Shown: positions 56,271 to 64,000 of the stretch, piece after piece
Layout of the letters: the number at the start of each line of letters is the position of its first letter
Position numbering within the stretch: the stretch's first letter is position 1
DNA from: Paracoccus alcaliphilus
GTDB lineage: Bacteria; Pseudomonadota; Alphaproteobacteria; Rhodobacterales; Rhodobacteraceae
Assembly: GCF_028553725.1 (NCBI RefSeq)
Contig: NZ_CP067124.1
Coordinates: 310,001 to 374,000, forward strand
Direction of reading: 5' to 3'
DNA: 64,000 bases
Made by a program: the position numbers and the translations under genes
Notes under the pieces: model-generated
Told to the model about the DNA's origin: nothing
Seen by the model: the letters and a program-made list of their open reading frames with translations, nothing else
The model's database searches: none

Positions 56271-58253
56271 TCAACTTTTTCTTGCTTCTGCTGCGCGGTT
56301 GTTTGCGTCTTCGATCAGGCGGCGGTGGCGGCGTGCTTCTGTCAGGATATCCTCGAACCGTTCCAGTCCCTTGGCCTCCAGCGCGGCGATCAGCCGCAGA
56401 TAGGCCTCGGCGGTGGCCAGCGTGTCGCCCATCGCGGTGTGGCGGTCGCCCTCGGGGATGACGATGCCCAGACGCTCGGTCAGCGCGTCCAGCGAATGCG
56501 GCGCCGATTGCCCCCACAGCATCGCCGACAGCAGCACCGTGTCCAGCACGCGATTGTCGAAATGGGCCCCGGTATCAAGCGCGGCATTGCGCAGGAAGCC
56601 CATGTCGAAGGGCGCGTTATGGGCCACCAGCACCGTGTCCTCGGCGAAGTGGCGAAAGGCGGTCAGTGCGGCGGTCATGTCGGGGGCGTCCGCGACCATC
56701 GCATCGGTGACGCCATGCACGGCGGTCGAAGAGGCCGGGATCGGGCAGCCCGGATTGACCAGCGTCTCGAACCGCTCTCCGGTCAGGCGGCCACGGGCGA
56801 TGCGGACCCCGGCGATCTGCACGATCCGGTCCGAGGGATCGAGGCCCGTGGTCTCGGTATCGAAGACCACGCAGGTCAGGTCGGCCAGTCGGGTCGAGGC
56901 GGCCTCGCGCCGCGACAGCGCAAAATCATAGGTCAGGCCGGGATCACCGCCACCGGCGGCGGGGGCGATCTGCAGCGGCAGGACCAGTTTCGAATCCCCG
57001 CCGTCACGCTCGGGCCAGATGCCGGTTGCGTGGGCGGCAAGGATTTCGTGGCCGGTCAGGTCGGGCTGCGCGGGATCGGGGGGCTGGGACAGCCAGCTTT
57101 CCAACCGGTCCATCGGTACCGGCGCGCCGGTCCATGTCAGCGCCAGCCGCGCCTCGGCGTCGTCGCCTTCGGTATCGGCGACAAGGCGCGGGGTGATGCC
57201 CATGTCGCGCAGCCGCCCGTCCAGATGCCGCAGCAGCCCGTTCAGCCCGTCGGCATCGACCAGCAGGGTCAGCGGGCGCTGGCCCTCGGCCAGTTCCAGC
57301 CCGGCGGCCAGTTCCGGCAGATCCGCCCGCCCGACCGGGGCGTCGGCGGTCATCGTCGCGGTCAGTTCCCGCACGGCATTGGCCAGACCCTGACCTTCGG
57401 CCTGAATGGCGCGGGCCAGCGCGGGCGGGATCGGGCCGTCCAGCGCCTCCAGCATCGGCACCAGCGTCGCGGCATTGCGGCGCAGCGCCTCGAGCGTGTC
57501 GCGCGGGACCGGCTGGCGCGCGGGGCGGTCGCGCAGGATCAGCAGCGTGCCGCCATCGACCCGGCGCATCCGCCCCCACAGCGGCAGGCCCTGAAGGCTG
57601 AGGCAGCGGATATCGGTGGCCCCGGACCCGGTGGCAAGGCGGGCCTCTGCCGCCGCCAGCGCCGCCCCGGCCAGATGGCCCGCGATCGGGCGGTCCAGCG
57701 CGATCCCCGGCAGCAGCTGCGCCGCCGAGGCGTTGTAGAACACGATCCGCCCCCCGGCATCGGTCATCACCGCCGCGGCGCCGATATCGGCCAGGATGGA
57801 TTCCAGCGTCGCCTTTTCGCGTTCCAGATCGGCGGCATGTTCCGAGATCGCCCCGGCCAGCGCCTCGGCCGAGCGGGCCCTGGCCTCGGCGGCATCGCGC
57901 GCGGCGGGGCCAAGATCGGCCAGATAGCGGGCCTCGGCGGGGTCGGATGTCTGGCCGGTGCGCAGCCCGCCCGCCAGCATCTCGATCGGGCGGGCGACGT
58001 TGCGGTCGAACAGGAACCAGACCCAGGCGGTGACCGCCAGCACCCCCAGACCCGCGATCAGCGCCGCCAGAACCAGCGCGTCCAGCACCAGCGCATCCGG
58101 CACCGCGCCCGACATCGCACCGGTATCGGCCCCCTGCCCGGTCAGCCGCCGGCCGGCCACCCACAGCGCCAGCACCAGAAAGCCCAGCACCGCCGCCGCC
58201 AGTCCCGCAAAGATCAGCAGGATCCGCAGCCGCAGCGCCAGCCGCGTCAGCAT
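56271..58253 (-). CDS. Membrane PAS/degenerate-kinase protein fused to DnaQ exonuclease
   Basis: 660 residues. Two membrane helices (about 10-32, 58-82), HAMP-like region, PAS-like domain (about 148-250), a region resembling a histidine-kinase core but without recognisable H- or N-boxes (about 265-440), and a C-terminal DEDDh exonuclease: D465 and E467 (FDTETTGL), D550 (HNAPFDM), H605 and D610 (HTAMGD). The catalytic set is complete. Similar proteins are often annotated as DNA polymerase III epsilon. Overlaps the response-regulator gene (ATGCTGA). Coupling a sensor to an exonuclease in an acetate operon is unexplained. Confidence 0.85.
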   Translation of the reverse strand: MLTRLALRLRILLIFAGLAAAVLGFLVLALWVAGRRLTGQGADTGAMSGAVPDALVLDALVLAALIAGLGVLAVTAWVWFLFDRNVARPIEMLAGGLRTGQTSDPAEARYLADLGPAARDAAEARARSAEALAGAISEHAADLEREKATLESILADIGAAAVMTDAGGRIVFYNASAAQLLPGIALDRPIAGHLAGAALAAAEARLATGSGATDIRCLSLQGLPLWGRMRRVDGGTLLILRDRPARQPVPRDTLEALRRNAATLVPMLEALDGPIPPALARAIQAEGQGLANAVRELTATMTADAPVGRADLPELAAGLELAEGQRPLTLLVDADGLNGLLRHLDGRLRDMGITPRLVADTEGDDAEARLALTWTGAPVPMDRLESWLSQPPDPAQPDLTGHEILAAHATGIWPERDGGDSKLVLPLQIAPAAGGGDPGLTYDFALSRREAASTRLADLTCVVFDTETTGLDPSDRIVQIAGVRIARGRLTGERFETLVNPGCPIPASSTAVHGVTDAMVADAPDMTAALTAFRHFAEDTVLVAHNAPFDMGFLRNAALDTGAHFDNRVLDTVLLSAMLWGQSAPHSLDALTERLGIVIPEGDRHTAMGDTLATAEAYLRLIAALEAKGLERFEDILTEARRHRRLIEDANNRAAEARKS

Positions 58254-58618
58254 GGCCCCTCCAGCAGCCGCGTCAGCTCGGCGCGCAGCTCGGACAGCTC
58301 GAACGGCTTGGCGATGAAGCCATCCGCCCCCAGCGCCAGCCCCTTGCGCCGCTCGACCACCGAGCCGCGGGCGGTCATCATCACCACCCGCACATCGCCA
58401 AGCCCGGGATCGGCCCGCACATCCTGCACGATCTGATAGCCCGAGACATCGGGCAGCATCACATCCAGCAGCACCAGATCGGGATGCAGGGCGCGGATCC
58501 GCTCGACCGCGCCCGCGCCGGTATCCATGCGGTCATGCTCGTGCCCCTCGCGCGTCAGCAGGAACTCCAGCGCGGTGGCGATATTGTCCTCGTCCTCGAT
58601 CACCAGAATCGATGCCAT
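58247..58618 (-). CDS. CheY-like single-domain response regulator
   Basis: 123 residues. Receiver only: acidic pair EDE, phospho-acceptor Asp in LVLLDVMLPDVSG, Thr in VVMMTARG, Lys in FIAKPFEL. No output domain. Start at ATG 58618, which overlaps the stop of the upstream membrane-protein gene (TGATG). Stop overlaps the exonuclease-fusion gene. It probably signals to or from that protein. Confidence 0.92.
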   Translation of the reverse strand: MASILVIEDEDNIATALEFLLTREGHEHDRMDTGAGAVERIRALHPDLVLLDVMLPDVSGYQIVQDVRADPGLGDVRVVMMTARGSVVERRKGLALGADGFIAKPFELSELRAELTRLLEGPC

Positions 58619-59115
58619 CAATCCCCCCCTTCGCAGACGGCGGCAAAGGCCGGGTCCTGCGGGCCAGACGGCGCCCAGTCGCTGCGCGGCATGCGGATCA
58701 GGCCCTTGTCGCAATCGAAATCCTGCGGCACCACCAGCGCCGGGCCGCGCCGCTCGATCAGCATGATCTCGGCCCGGCGGGTGCCCCCGGTGGTGCCGGA
58801 AACCGTGGCCGGGTCCAGCACGGCAAAGCGCGTCTCGACCGGGAACAGATAGGTCCAGGGCGCCCAGGGCAGGCGGTCATGGCCGACGACCAGCACCTGC
58901 GCGCCTGCCGGCAGCCGCGATTTCGCCCGCCCGGACCAGGCGTAATCGTTCCACACCGAATAGACGACCATCGACAGGCCGATGCCGGCGGGCAGCAGCC
59001 AGCGCGCCGGGGCCATCCCCAGTTTGCGCAGCAGGTGCATCGCGGCATAGATGACCGCCGCCGCACCCACGCCGACGGCGATGACCCCCAGAAGTTCGAC
59101 CCCGACACCCGTCAT
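58618..59115 (-). CDS. Small membrane protein of the acetate cluster, unknown
   Basis: 165 residues from ATG 59115. Two membrane helices (about 5-28 and 38-58: LLGVIAVGVGAAAVIYAAMH, ARWLLPAGIGLSMVVYSVW), then a soluble part with GAQVLVVGHDRLPWAPWTYL. No recognised family. Lies between the CBS/nucleotidyltransferase gene (7 bp) and the response-regulator gene (overlap). Confidence 0.75.
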   Translation of the reverse strand: MTGVGVELLGVIAVGVGAAAVIYAAMHLLRKLGMAPARWLLPAGIGLSMVVYSVWNDYAWSGRAKSRLPAGAQVLVVGHDRLPWAPWTYLFPVETRFAVLDPATVSGTTGGTRRAEIMLIERRGPALVVPQDFDCDKGLIRMPRSDWAPSGPQDPAFAAVCEGGD

Positions 59116-59122
59116 ATGCGCC

Positions 59123-60934
59123 TCATCCCAGCATTCCCTTACCATGCCCTATTGCGGATTGCATGCCGCGCACCACCACGAAAGCGTCGCGCAGATGGCT
59201 GCGTTCGAAATCGGGCAGGCCGGCAGGCGACAGAAAGTTGTCGGGGCGCTGCCCGGCCCGGATCTGTTCGGCCTGATTTTCCAGCCGCGCCGTCTGGATC
59301 AGGTCATAGGCGGCGATCAGATCCTGCCCGCCCCGCTCCGACACGATGCCGCGCGCCGCGGCCTCGGTCAGCCGCGCGCGGGTGTTGACCGGGCGCAGCC
59401 GCCCCTGCAACGCATGGATCCGGGCCAGATCGATCACCGGCACCACGCCGTTATGCTTCATGTCGATGCGGTGGCGGTTCTCGCCCGAGCGGATGGTGGC
59501 AAAGCCGCCGATCAGCCCCAGCGGCGGCCGGTGTTTCAGCGCGTTCGAGGTCAGGTTGTACAGGAAAATGGTATTGTCCGCCGCCAGTTCCAGCGTCTCG
59601 GCCTGCAAACCCTCCAGCAGCGCGGCATCGCCGCCGATCGCCCGCAGGTCGAACATGACCGAGGCCAGCATCTGCGCCTGCGGATCGGGATGGTCGATCC
59701 AGTCGCGGAAATAGCCGCGCCAGACCTGCCGGGGCTGGCGCCAGCGCGGATTGGTCGCCATCATGTCGCCGGGGCAATAGACATAGCCGCATTCGTTCAG
59801 CCCGTCGCAGACGAAACGCGCCAGTCCGGCAAACCACGGATCGGCGGGATCGCAGCCGTCTTCCAGGATCAGGCAATTGTCCTGATCGGTCTGGCCGGTC
59901 TGTTCCTGCCGCCCCTGACTGCCGCAGGCCGCCCACAGCCAGCGGCCCGGCGCCGGACCCAGCCGGGCCCCGGCCATGGCCAGCAGCCGGCGGGTCACCG
60001 CATCGGCGATATCGGTGATCATCCGGGTGACGATCTCGTGGCGGTGATTGCCGCCGACCAGCTGCACCAGCAAATCCGGAATCCGGGCGGTGCTGCGCGC
60101 CATGTCGGCCACGCTGTCGGCACGGGCAATGTCATGGATCAGCGCCGAAGAGGAAATCGCCTGCACCCGCGTCAGATCGGTCTGGCTGACCATGCCGATG
60201 AAACGCCCGCCATCGACCACCGGCAGATGGCCGATGCCCCGTTCCAGCATGATGTTCAGCACGTCATAGCCCAGCTGGTCCGGCGACAGCGTGATCGGGT
60301 CGGGGGTCATCACCGCGCTGACCGCGATGGCGGGATCGCGCCCCTCGGCCACGATCCGGTTCGACATGTCGCGGATGGTGACCAGCCCCAGCAGCCGCCC
60401 GTCCCCGACCACGCCGATGCTGCTGGCATGGGCGTCGCGCATGGCGCGGGCGGCCGCCAGCACCGGCGTGTCGGGGGGGCAGCTCAGCGCGTCCCGCCGC
60501 CCGATCAGATCGCCCACCTTCAGCACCGCCAGATCATTCTGGCGCGGACTGGACAGGCCGCCCCGGTCGAAGAACCGCGCCACCGAACGATAACTGCCGA
60601 TCAGCCGCATCAGCTCGGCATGCGGCAGCATCAGCACCGTCGCCTCCCCGATGGCCGTCGCGGTGGTCACCGCCACCCCCTCGCGCAGCAACCCGCGTTC
60701 GCCAAAGGAATTGCGCGGGCCCAGTTCCGACACGCTGTCACCGGCGGCGTCAGAGATCCGGACCGCCCCGCTCTCGATCAGATGGATCCCCGGCAGCTTT
60801 TCGCCATGGCGATAGATCACGTCGCCCGCCCTGTATTGCCTGCGGCCGAAGGAACCGGCGACACGCGCCAGCTCGTCCCGCGGCAGGCTGTCATAGGGGT
60901 GAACCGTCGCGAGAAATGCACTGATACCGGTCAT
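59123..60934 (-). CDS. cNMP-binding/CBS/DUF294 nucleotidyltransferase-like protein
   Basis: 603 residues. N-terminal cyclic-nucleotide-binding fold (about 10-125: YRAGDVIYRHGEKLPGIHLI, then SFGERGLL), two CBS domains (about 150-275: GVVGDGRLLGLVTIRDMSN, then HLPVVDGGRFIGMVSQTDL), DUF294 nucleotidyltransferase (GSQGRQEQTGQTDQDNCLI, about 340-365), and a DUF294 C-terminal domain. Such proteins lie next to actP in many proteobacteria and are thought to regulate transport or signalling; the reaction is unproven. Confidence 0.9.
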   Translation of the reverse strand: MTGISAFLATVHPYDSLPRDELARVAGSFGRRQYRAGDVIYRHGEKLPGIHLIESGAVRISDAAGDSVSELGPRNSFGERGLLREGVAVTTATAIGEATVLMLPHAELMRLIGSYRSVARFFDRGGLSSPRQNDLAVLKVGDLIGRRDALSCPPDTPVLAAARAMRDAHASSIGVVGDGRLLGLVTIRDMSNRIVAEGRDPAIAVSAVMTPDPITLSPDQLGYDVLNIMLERGIGHLPVVDGGRFIGMVSQTDLTRVQAISSSALIHDIARADSVADMARSTARIPDLLVQLVGGNHRHEIVTRMITDIADAVTRRLLAMAGARLGPAPGRWLWAACGSQGRQEQTGQTDQDNCLILEDGCDPADPWFAGLARFVCDGLNECGYVYCPGDMMATNPRWRQPRQVWRGYFRDWIDHPDPQAQMLASVMFDLRAIGGDAALLEGLQAETLELAADNTIFLYNLTSNALKHRPPLGLIGGFATIRSGENRHRIDMKHNGVVPVIDLARIHALQGRLRPVNTRARLTEAAARGIVSERGGQDLIAAYDLIQTARLENQAEQIRAGQRPDNFLSPAGLPDFERSHLRDAFVVVRGMQSAIGHGKGMLG

Positions 60935-60953
60935 GGCCCATGCCCCGTGGCAG

Positions 60954-60988
60954 AAAAAATAACCGCGCCCCCGGAACAGGGGCGCGGT
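60954..60988 (-). terminator. Terminator after actP
   Basis: On the minus strand, ACCGCGCCCC pairs with GGGGCGCGGT (60962-60971 with 60979-60988, perfect 10-bp stem) and is followed by a U-rich stretch (A-run 60954-60959 on the plus strand). It lies between actP and the CBS/nucleotidyltransferase gene, so the regulatory genes beyond it may have their own promoter or depend on read-through. Confidence 0.85.
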
Positions 60989-60996
60989 ACGTAGGG

Positions 60997-62808
60997 TCAG
61001 TGAGAAACCGCTCCTCCGGCGCCGCGCGGAACACGGATCGATTCGACCAGTTCCCGCACTTCTGCCGGCGGCTCTTTGGTGGCATTCGACACGGTGAAGG
61101 CCACCGCGAAGTTGATCAGCGCACCGATCGTCCCGAACGAGGCCGGGGCGATGCCGAACAGCCAGGCATCCGGCGTGTCAGGCAGCATGTTGGTGCCCGC
61201 CACGAAGAACCAGCCCTTGTAGAGGAAGATATAGACCGTCGTTGACACGACGCCCGCGATCATCCCCCAGATCGCACCATGCTTGTTCACGCGCGAGCTG
61301 AAGATCCCCATCATCAGAACCGGGAAGATCGAGCTTGCGGCAAGACCGAAGGCCAGCGCCACCGTCTGGGCGGCAAAGCCCGGCGGATTCAGCCCCAGGA
61401 TCGTCGCCACCAGGATCGAGATCCCCATCGAGATCCGGGCGGCCAGCAGCTCGTTCTTTTCGCTGATGCCCGGATTGATGGCGCCCTTGATCAGGTCGTG
61501 AGACACCGCGCCCGAGATCGCCAGCAACAGCCCCGCCGCCGTGGACAGTGCCGCGGCCAGACCGCCCGCCGCCACGATGGCGATCACCCAGCCCGGAAGA
61601 TTGGCGATTTCCGGGTTGGCCAGAACCATGATGTCATCCGACACCCGCGTCAGCTCGTTGCCGACCAGACCCTGTTCCTCGATGATCGCGGCGATGGGCG
61701 CATCGGCGGCACCGGCCTCGTCATAATACTGGATCAGGCCGTCACCGTTCTTGTCCTCCCATTGCAGCAGGCCGGTGACCTGCCAGTTGCGCATCCATTG
61801 CAGGTCGGGATCGTTCTCGATCGATTCCAGCGACACGGCGGGCTGGCTGAAGGTCTCGCCCGTTTCGGCACCCGGCCACATGGTCGCGGTCAGGTTGAAG
61901 CGCGACATCGACCCCACCGCCGGCGCGACGGTATAGAGCAGCGCGATGAACACCAGCGCCCAGCCCGCCGATTTGCGCGCATCCGACACTTTCGGCACGG
62001 TGAAGAAGCGGATGATGACATGCGGCAGACCGGCGGTGCCGATCATCAGCGCCATGGTGAACAGGAACATGTTCAGGGTCGAACCGTGATGCCCGGTATA
62101 GGACCGGAAGCCCAGATCCGTCACCACCTGATCCAGCTTGGTCAGGAACTTGACGCCCGAGGCGCTGTGGTCGCTGAACATGCCGGTCTGCGGCAGCACA
62201 TGGCCGGTCAGCTGGATCGCGATGAACACCGCCGGAATGGTATAGGCAATGATCAGCACGATATACTGGGCCACCTGCGTATAGGTGATGCCCTTCATCC
62301 CACCCAGCACCGCATAGCTGAAGACCAGCGCCGCGCCGATCCACAGCCCGGTCGAGTTCGACACCTCCAGATAGCGCGAGAAGGTGACGCCGACCCCGGT
62401 CATCTGGCCGATCACATAGGTGATCGAGATGATCAGCAGGCAGATGACGCCGATGATCCGCGCGGTCTGCGAATAATAGCGGTCGCCGATGAATTGCGGC
62501 ACGGTGAACTTGCCAAACTTGCGCAGATAGGGCGCAAGCAGCAGTGCCAGCAGCACATAGCCGCCGGTCCAGCCCATCAGATAGGTCGAGTTGTCATAGC
62601 CCGTGAAGGCGATCAGACCCGCCATCGAGATGAACGAGGCCGCCGACATCCAGTCGGCCGCGGTCGCCATGCCGTTCATGACCGGCCCGACGCCGCGGTT
62701 GGCGGCATAGAACTCGGCGGTCGAACCGGCCCGCGCCCAGATCGCGATGCCGATATACAGCGCGAAGGACAGACCGATGACGATCAGGTTAAGGGTAAAC
62801 TGGCTCAT
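60997..62808 (-). CDS. actP: Cation/acetate symporter (SSS family)
   Basis: 603 residues, about 13 membrane helices, sodium:solute symporter family. N-terminal FYAANRGVGPVMNGMATAAD, then WMSAASFISMAG typical of the acetate-permease subgroup. A long hydrophilic insert (about 330-400, with NGDGLIQYYDE) is usual for the VC_2705-like subfamily. Partner of the DUF4212 subunit 13 bp upstream and close to acs, so acetate uptake is likely. Confidence 0.93.
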   Translation of the reverse strand: MSQFTLNLIVIGLSFALYIGIAIWARAGSTAEFYAANRGVGPVMNGMATAADWMSAASFISMAGLIAFTGYDNSTYLMGWTGGYVLLALLLAPYLRKFGKFTVPQFIGDRYYSQTARIIGVICLLIISITYVIGQMTGVGVTFSRYLEVSNSTGLWIGAALVFSYAVLGGMKGITYTQVAQYIVLIIAYTIPAVFIAIQLTGHVLPQTGMFSDHSASGVKFLTKLDQVVTDLGFRSYTGHHGSTLNMFLFTMALMIGTAGLPHVIIRFFTVPKVSDARKSAGWALVFIALLYTVAPAVGSMSRFNLTATMWPGAETGETFSQPAVSLESIENDPDLQWMRNWQVTGLLQWEDKNGDGLIQYYDEAGAADAPIAAIIEEQGLVGNELTRVSDDIMVLANPEIANLPGWVIAIVAAGGLAAALSTAAGLLLAISGAVSHDLIKGAINPGISEKNELLAARISMGISILVATILGLNPPGFAAQTVALAFGLAASSIFPVLMMGIFSSRVNKHGAIWGMIAGVVSTTVYIFLYKGWFFVAGTNMLPDTPDAWLFGIAPASFGTIGALINFAVAFTVSNATKEPPAEVRELVESIRVPRGAGGAVSH

Positions 62809-62821
62809 GATTCAGGTCCTT

Positions 62822-63079
62822 TCACTCATCCACGCCATATTCGCGGTCGAGCTTGTTCATGCGCCAGGCATAGAAAAAGATCAGCACGATGAAGATCAGG
62901 ATCGAGCCTTGCTGGGCGAACCAGAAGCCCAGATCGGACCCTCCGACCGAGATCCCCGAGATCAGCGGCCTGAGCAGGATCCCGAAGCCATAGGAAACCA
63001 GCGCCCAGATGGCCAGACAGGTCCAGATGATCCTGAGATTTGCCTGCCAATATGCATTTGATGATTTTCTGTCACTCAT
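62822..63079 (-). CDS. DUF4212 small subunit of the symporter
   Basis: 85 residues, two membrane helices (about 15-38, 55-75) and a conserved N-terminal YWQANLRI segment; matches DUF4212 (sodium/substrate symporter small subunit). The start at 63079 gives the family length. A GGAGGG is 10 bases upstream. A longer open frame to 63388 is read through acs and not real. Confidence 0.9.
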   Translation of the reverse strand: MSDRKSSNAYWQANLRIIWTCLAIWALVSYGFGILLRPLISGISVGGSDLGFWFAQQGSILIFIVLIFFYAWRMNKLDREYGVDE

Positions 63080-63180
63080 GTCCTGCGAACCCTCCCTGTT
63101 CAGACATACCACGTTCCGCCCTTGATGTTGCCGTCGCATCCCCGTCAGGGCGAGTGAACCGGGATGCGTTCCCCGCGTTT

Positions 63181-64000
63181 TTATTCGCGGTTCATCCGGT
63201 TGTTGATGAGGTCGTCGACGACCTCGGGTTCGGCCAGGGTCGAGGTATCGCCGAGGCTGCCATAGTCGTTCTCGGCGATCTTGCGCAGGATCCGGCGCAT
63301 GATCTTGCCCGAACGCGTCTTCGGCATCCCCGGCGCCCACTGGATCAGGTCCGGGCGCGCGATCGGGCCGATCTCGGTACGCACCCATTTCTCCAGCTCG
63401 GCGCGCAGATCCTCCGAAGGATCCACCCCGTTCATCAGCGTCACATAGGCATAGATGCCCTGACCCTTGACCGGATGCGGGTAACCCACAACCGCCGCCT
63501 CGGCCACCTTCGCATGCGCCACAAGCGCCGATTCGACCTCGGCCGTGCCCATCCGGTGGCCGGACACGTTGATCACGTCATCCACCCGCCCGGTGATCCA
63601 GTAATAGCCGTCCTCGTCGCGGCGGCAGCCGTCGCCGGTGAAGTAATAGCCGGGATATTGCTGGAAATAGGTCTCTTCGAACCGCTGGTGATCGCCCCAG
63701 ATGGTGCGCATCTGGCCGGGCCAGCTGTCGGCGATGCACAGCACCCCCTCGGCCGGGTCGCCCTCGATCAGCTTCGCCGTTTCGGCCTCCAGCACCGCCG
63801 GGCGGATGCCGAAGAAGGGCAGCGTCGCCGAACCCGGCTTGGTCTCGATCGCCCCGGGCAAAGGCGTGATCAGATGGCCGCCGGTCTCGGTCTGCCACCA
63901 GGTGTCCACGATCGGGCAGCGGCCCTTGCCGATATTGCGGTCATACCAGTTCCAGGCCTCGGGGTTGATCGGCTCGCCCACCGTGCCCAGCAGGCGCAGG
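63181..64000 (-). CDS. acs: Acetyl-CoA synthetase, C-terminal part (5' end off window)
   Basis: The last 273 residues of AMP-forming acetyl-CoA synthetase. [75 protein letters not shown], and the acetylatable Lys in [18 protein letters not shown]. The frame is open to the window edge. Activates acetate taken up by ActP. A 101-bp gap separates it from the DUF4212 gene; it contains an 8-bp stem (CGCATCCC and GGGATGCG) without a clear T-run. Confidence 0.97.
   Translation of the reverse strand, partial: LRLLGTVGEPINPEAWNWYDRNIGKGRCPIVDTWWQTETGGHLITPLPGAIETKPGSATLPFFGIRPAVLEAETAKLIEGDPAEGVLCIADSWPGQMRTIWGDHQRFEETYFQQYPGYYFTGDGCRRDEDGYYWITGRVDDVINVSGHRMGTAEVESALVAHAKVAEAAVVGYPHPVKGQGIYAYVTLMNGVDPSEDLRAELEKWVRTEIGPIARPDLIQWAPGMPKTRSGKIMRRILRKIAENDYGSLGDTSTLAEPEVVDDLINNRMNRE

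Noticed and set aside
58618..63388. Longer N-termini for the response regulator and the DUF4212 gene
   Set aside because: The extensions read through neighbouring genes; family length and start/stop overlaps favour the shorter starts.

Overview
The window looks like a chromosomal segment of a high-GC alphaproteobacterium of the Rhodobacterales, most likely Paracoccus or a close relative. The evidence is a BioR/BioY/BioB biotin locus with BioR-type operators, a DgcA-like demethylase, DUF1523 and other Rhodobacterales-restricted families, a fused suc-lpd operon, and an acetate-uptake cluster ending in acs. No 16S gene is present, so the genus is inferred from gene content.

Layout. 1-677 is the right end of an IS21-family element (istB and terminal repeats), which sits inside the first visible repeat of a type I-E CRISPR array (678-2454; 29 spacers of 32 nt, no cas genes or leader visible). 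2.45-7.6 kb holds a DgcA-like flavoprotein, its divergent TetR regulator, and bioR-bioY-bioB. 7.9-16.2 kb is a type VI secretion effector island: DUF1795 chaperone, PAAR/TM-Rhs toxin, immunity candidate, VgrG, second DUF1795 protein. A lysozyme-inhibitor gene and a GNAT gene follow. 17.2-28.1 kb is pdxY and the 2-oxoglutarate dehydrogenase/succinyl-CoA synthetase operon (sucC, sucD, lipoprotein, sucA, sucB with two lipoyl domains, two small genes, lpdA), ending with a lipoprotein lytic transglycosylase. 28.2-31.6 kb has PepSY-like periplasmic proteins and a two-component system.

32-41.8 kb is one long leftward operon: coiled-coil protein, unknown protein, AAA ATPase, DUF6638-like protein, small membrane protein, DUF1523 protein, deoC, and a tandem-domain aldehyde dehydrogenase. 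41.9-46.8 kb carries a UvrD-type helicase, a small lipoprotein, mtaB, dapF and tRNA-Lys(TTT).

46.9-56.2 kb is an accessory region beside the tRNA. It contains a prophage head-gene remnant, a DUF4123/effector/immunity cassette, a Panacea-domain antitoxin split from its probable partner gene by an IS630 element, IS debris, and a SulP transporter with an XRE regulator.

56.3-64 kb is an acetate cluster on the minus strand: acs (partial), DUF4212 subunit, actP, CBS/nucleotidyltransferase protein, membrane protein, CheY-like regulator, and a membrane PAS/degenerate-kinase protein fused to a DnaQ-type exonuclease.

The most interesting items are the IS630-split Panacea module, the DUF4123 cassette with a colicin-like hydrophobic hairpin, the uncharacterised AAA/coiled-coil operon, the Rhs toxin whose PAAR region is split by a membrane segment, the internal ribosome-binding site in sucB, and the disrupted CRISPR array.
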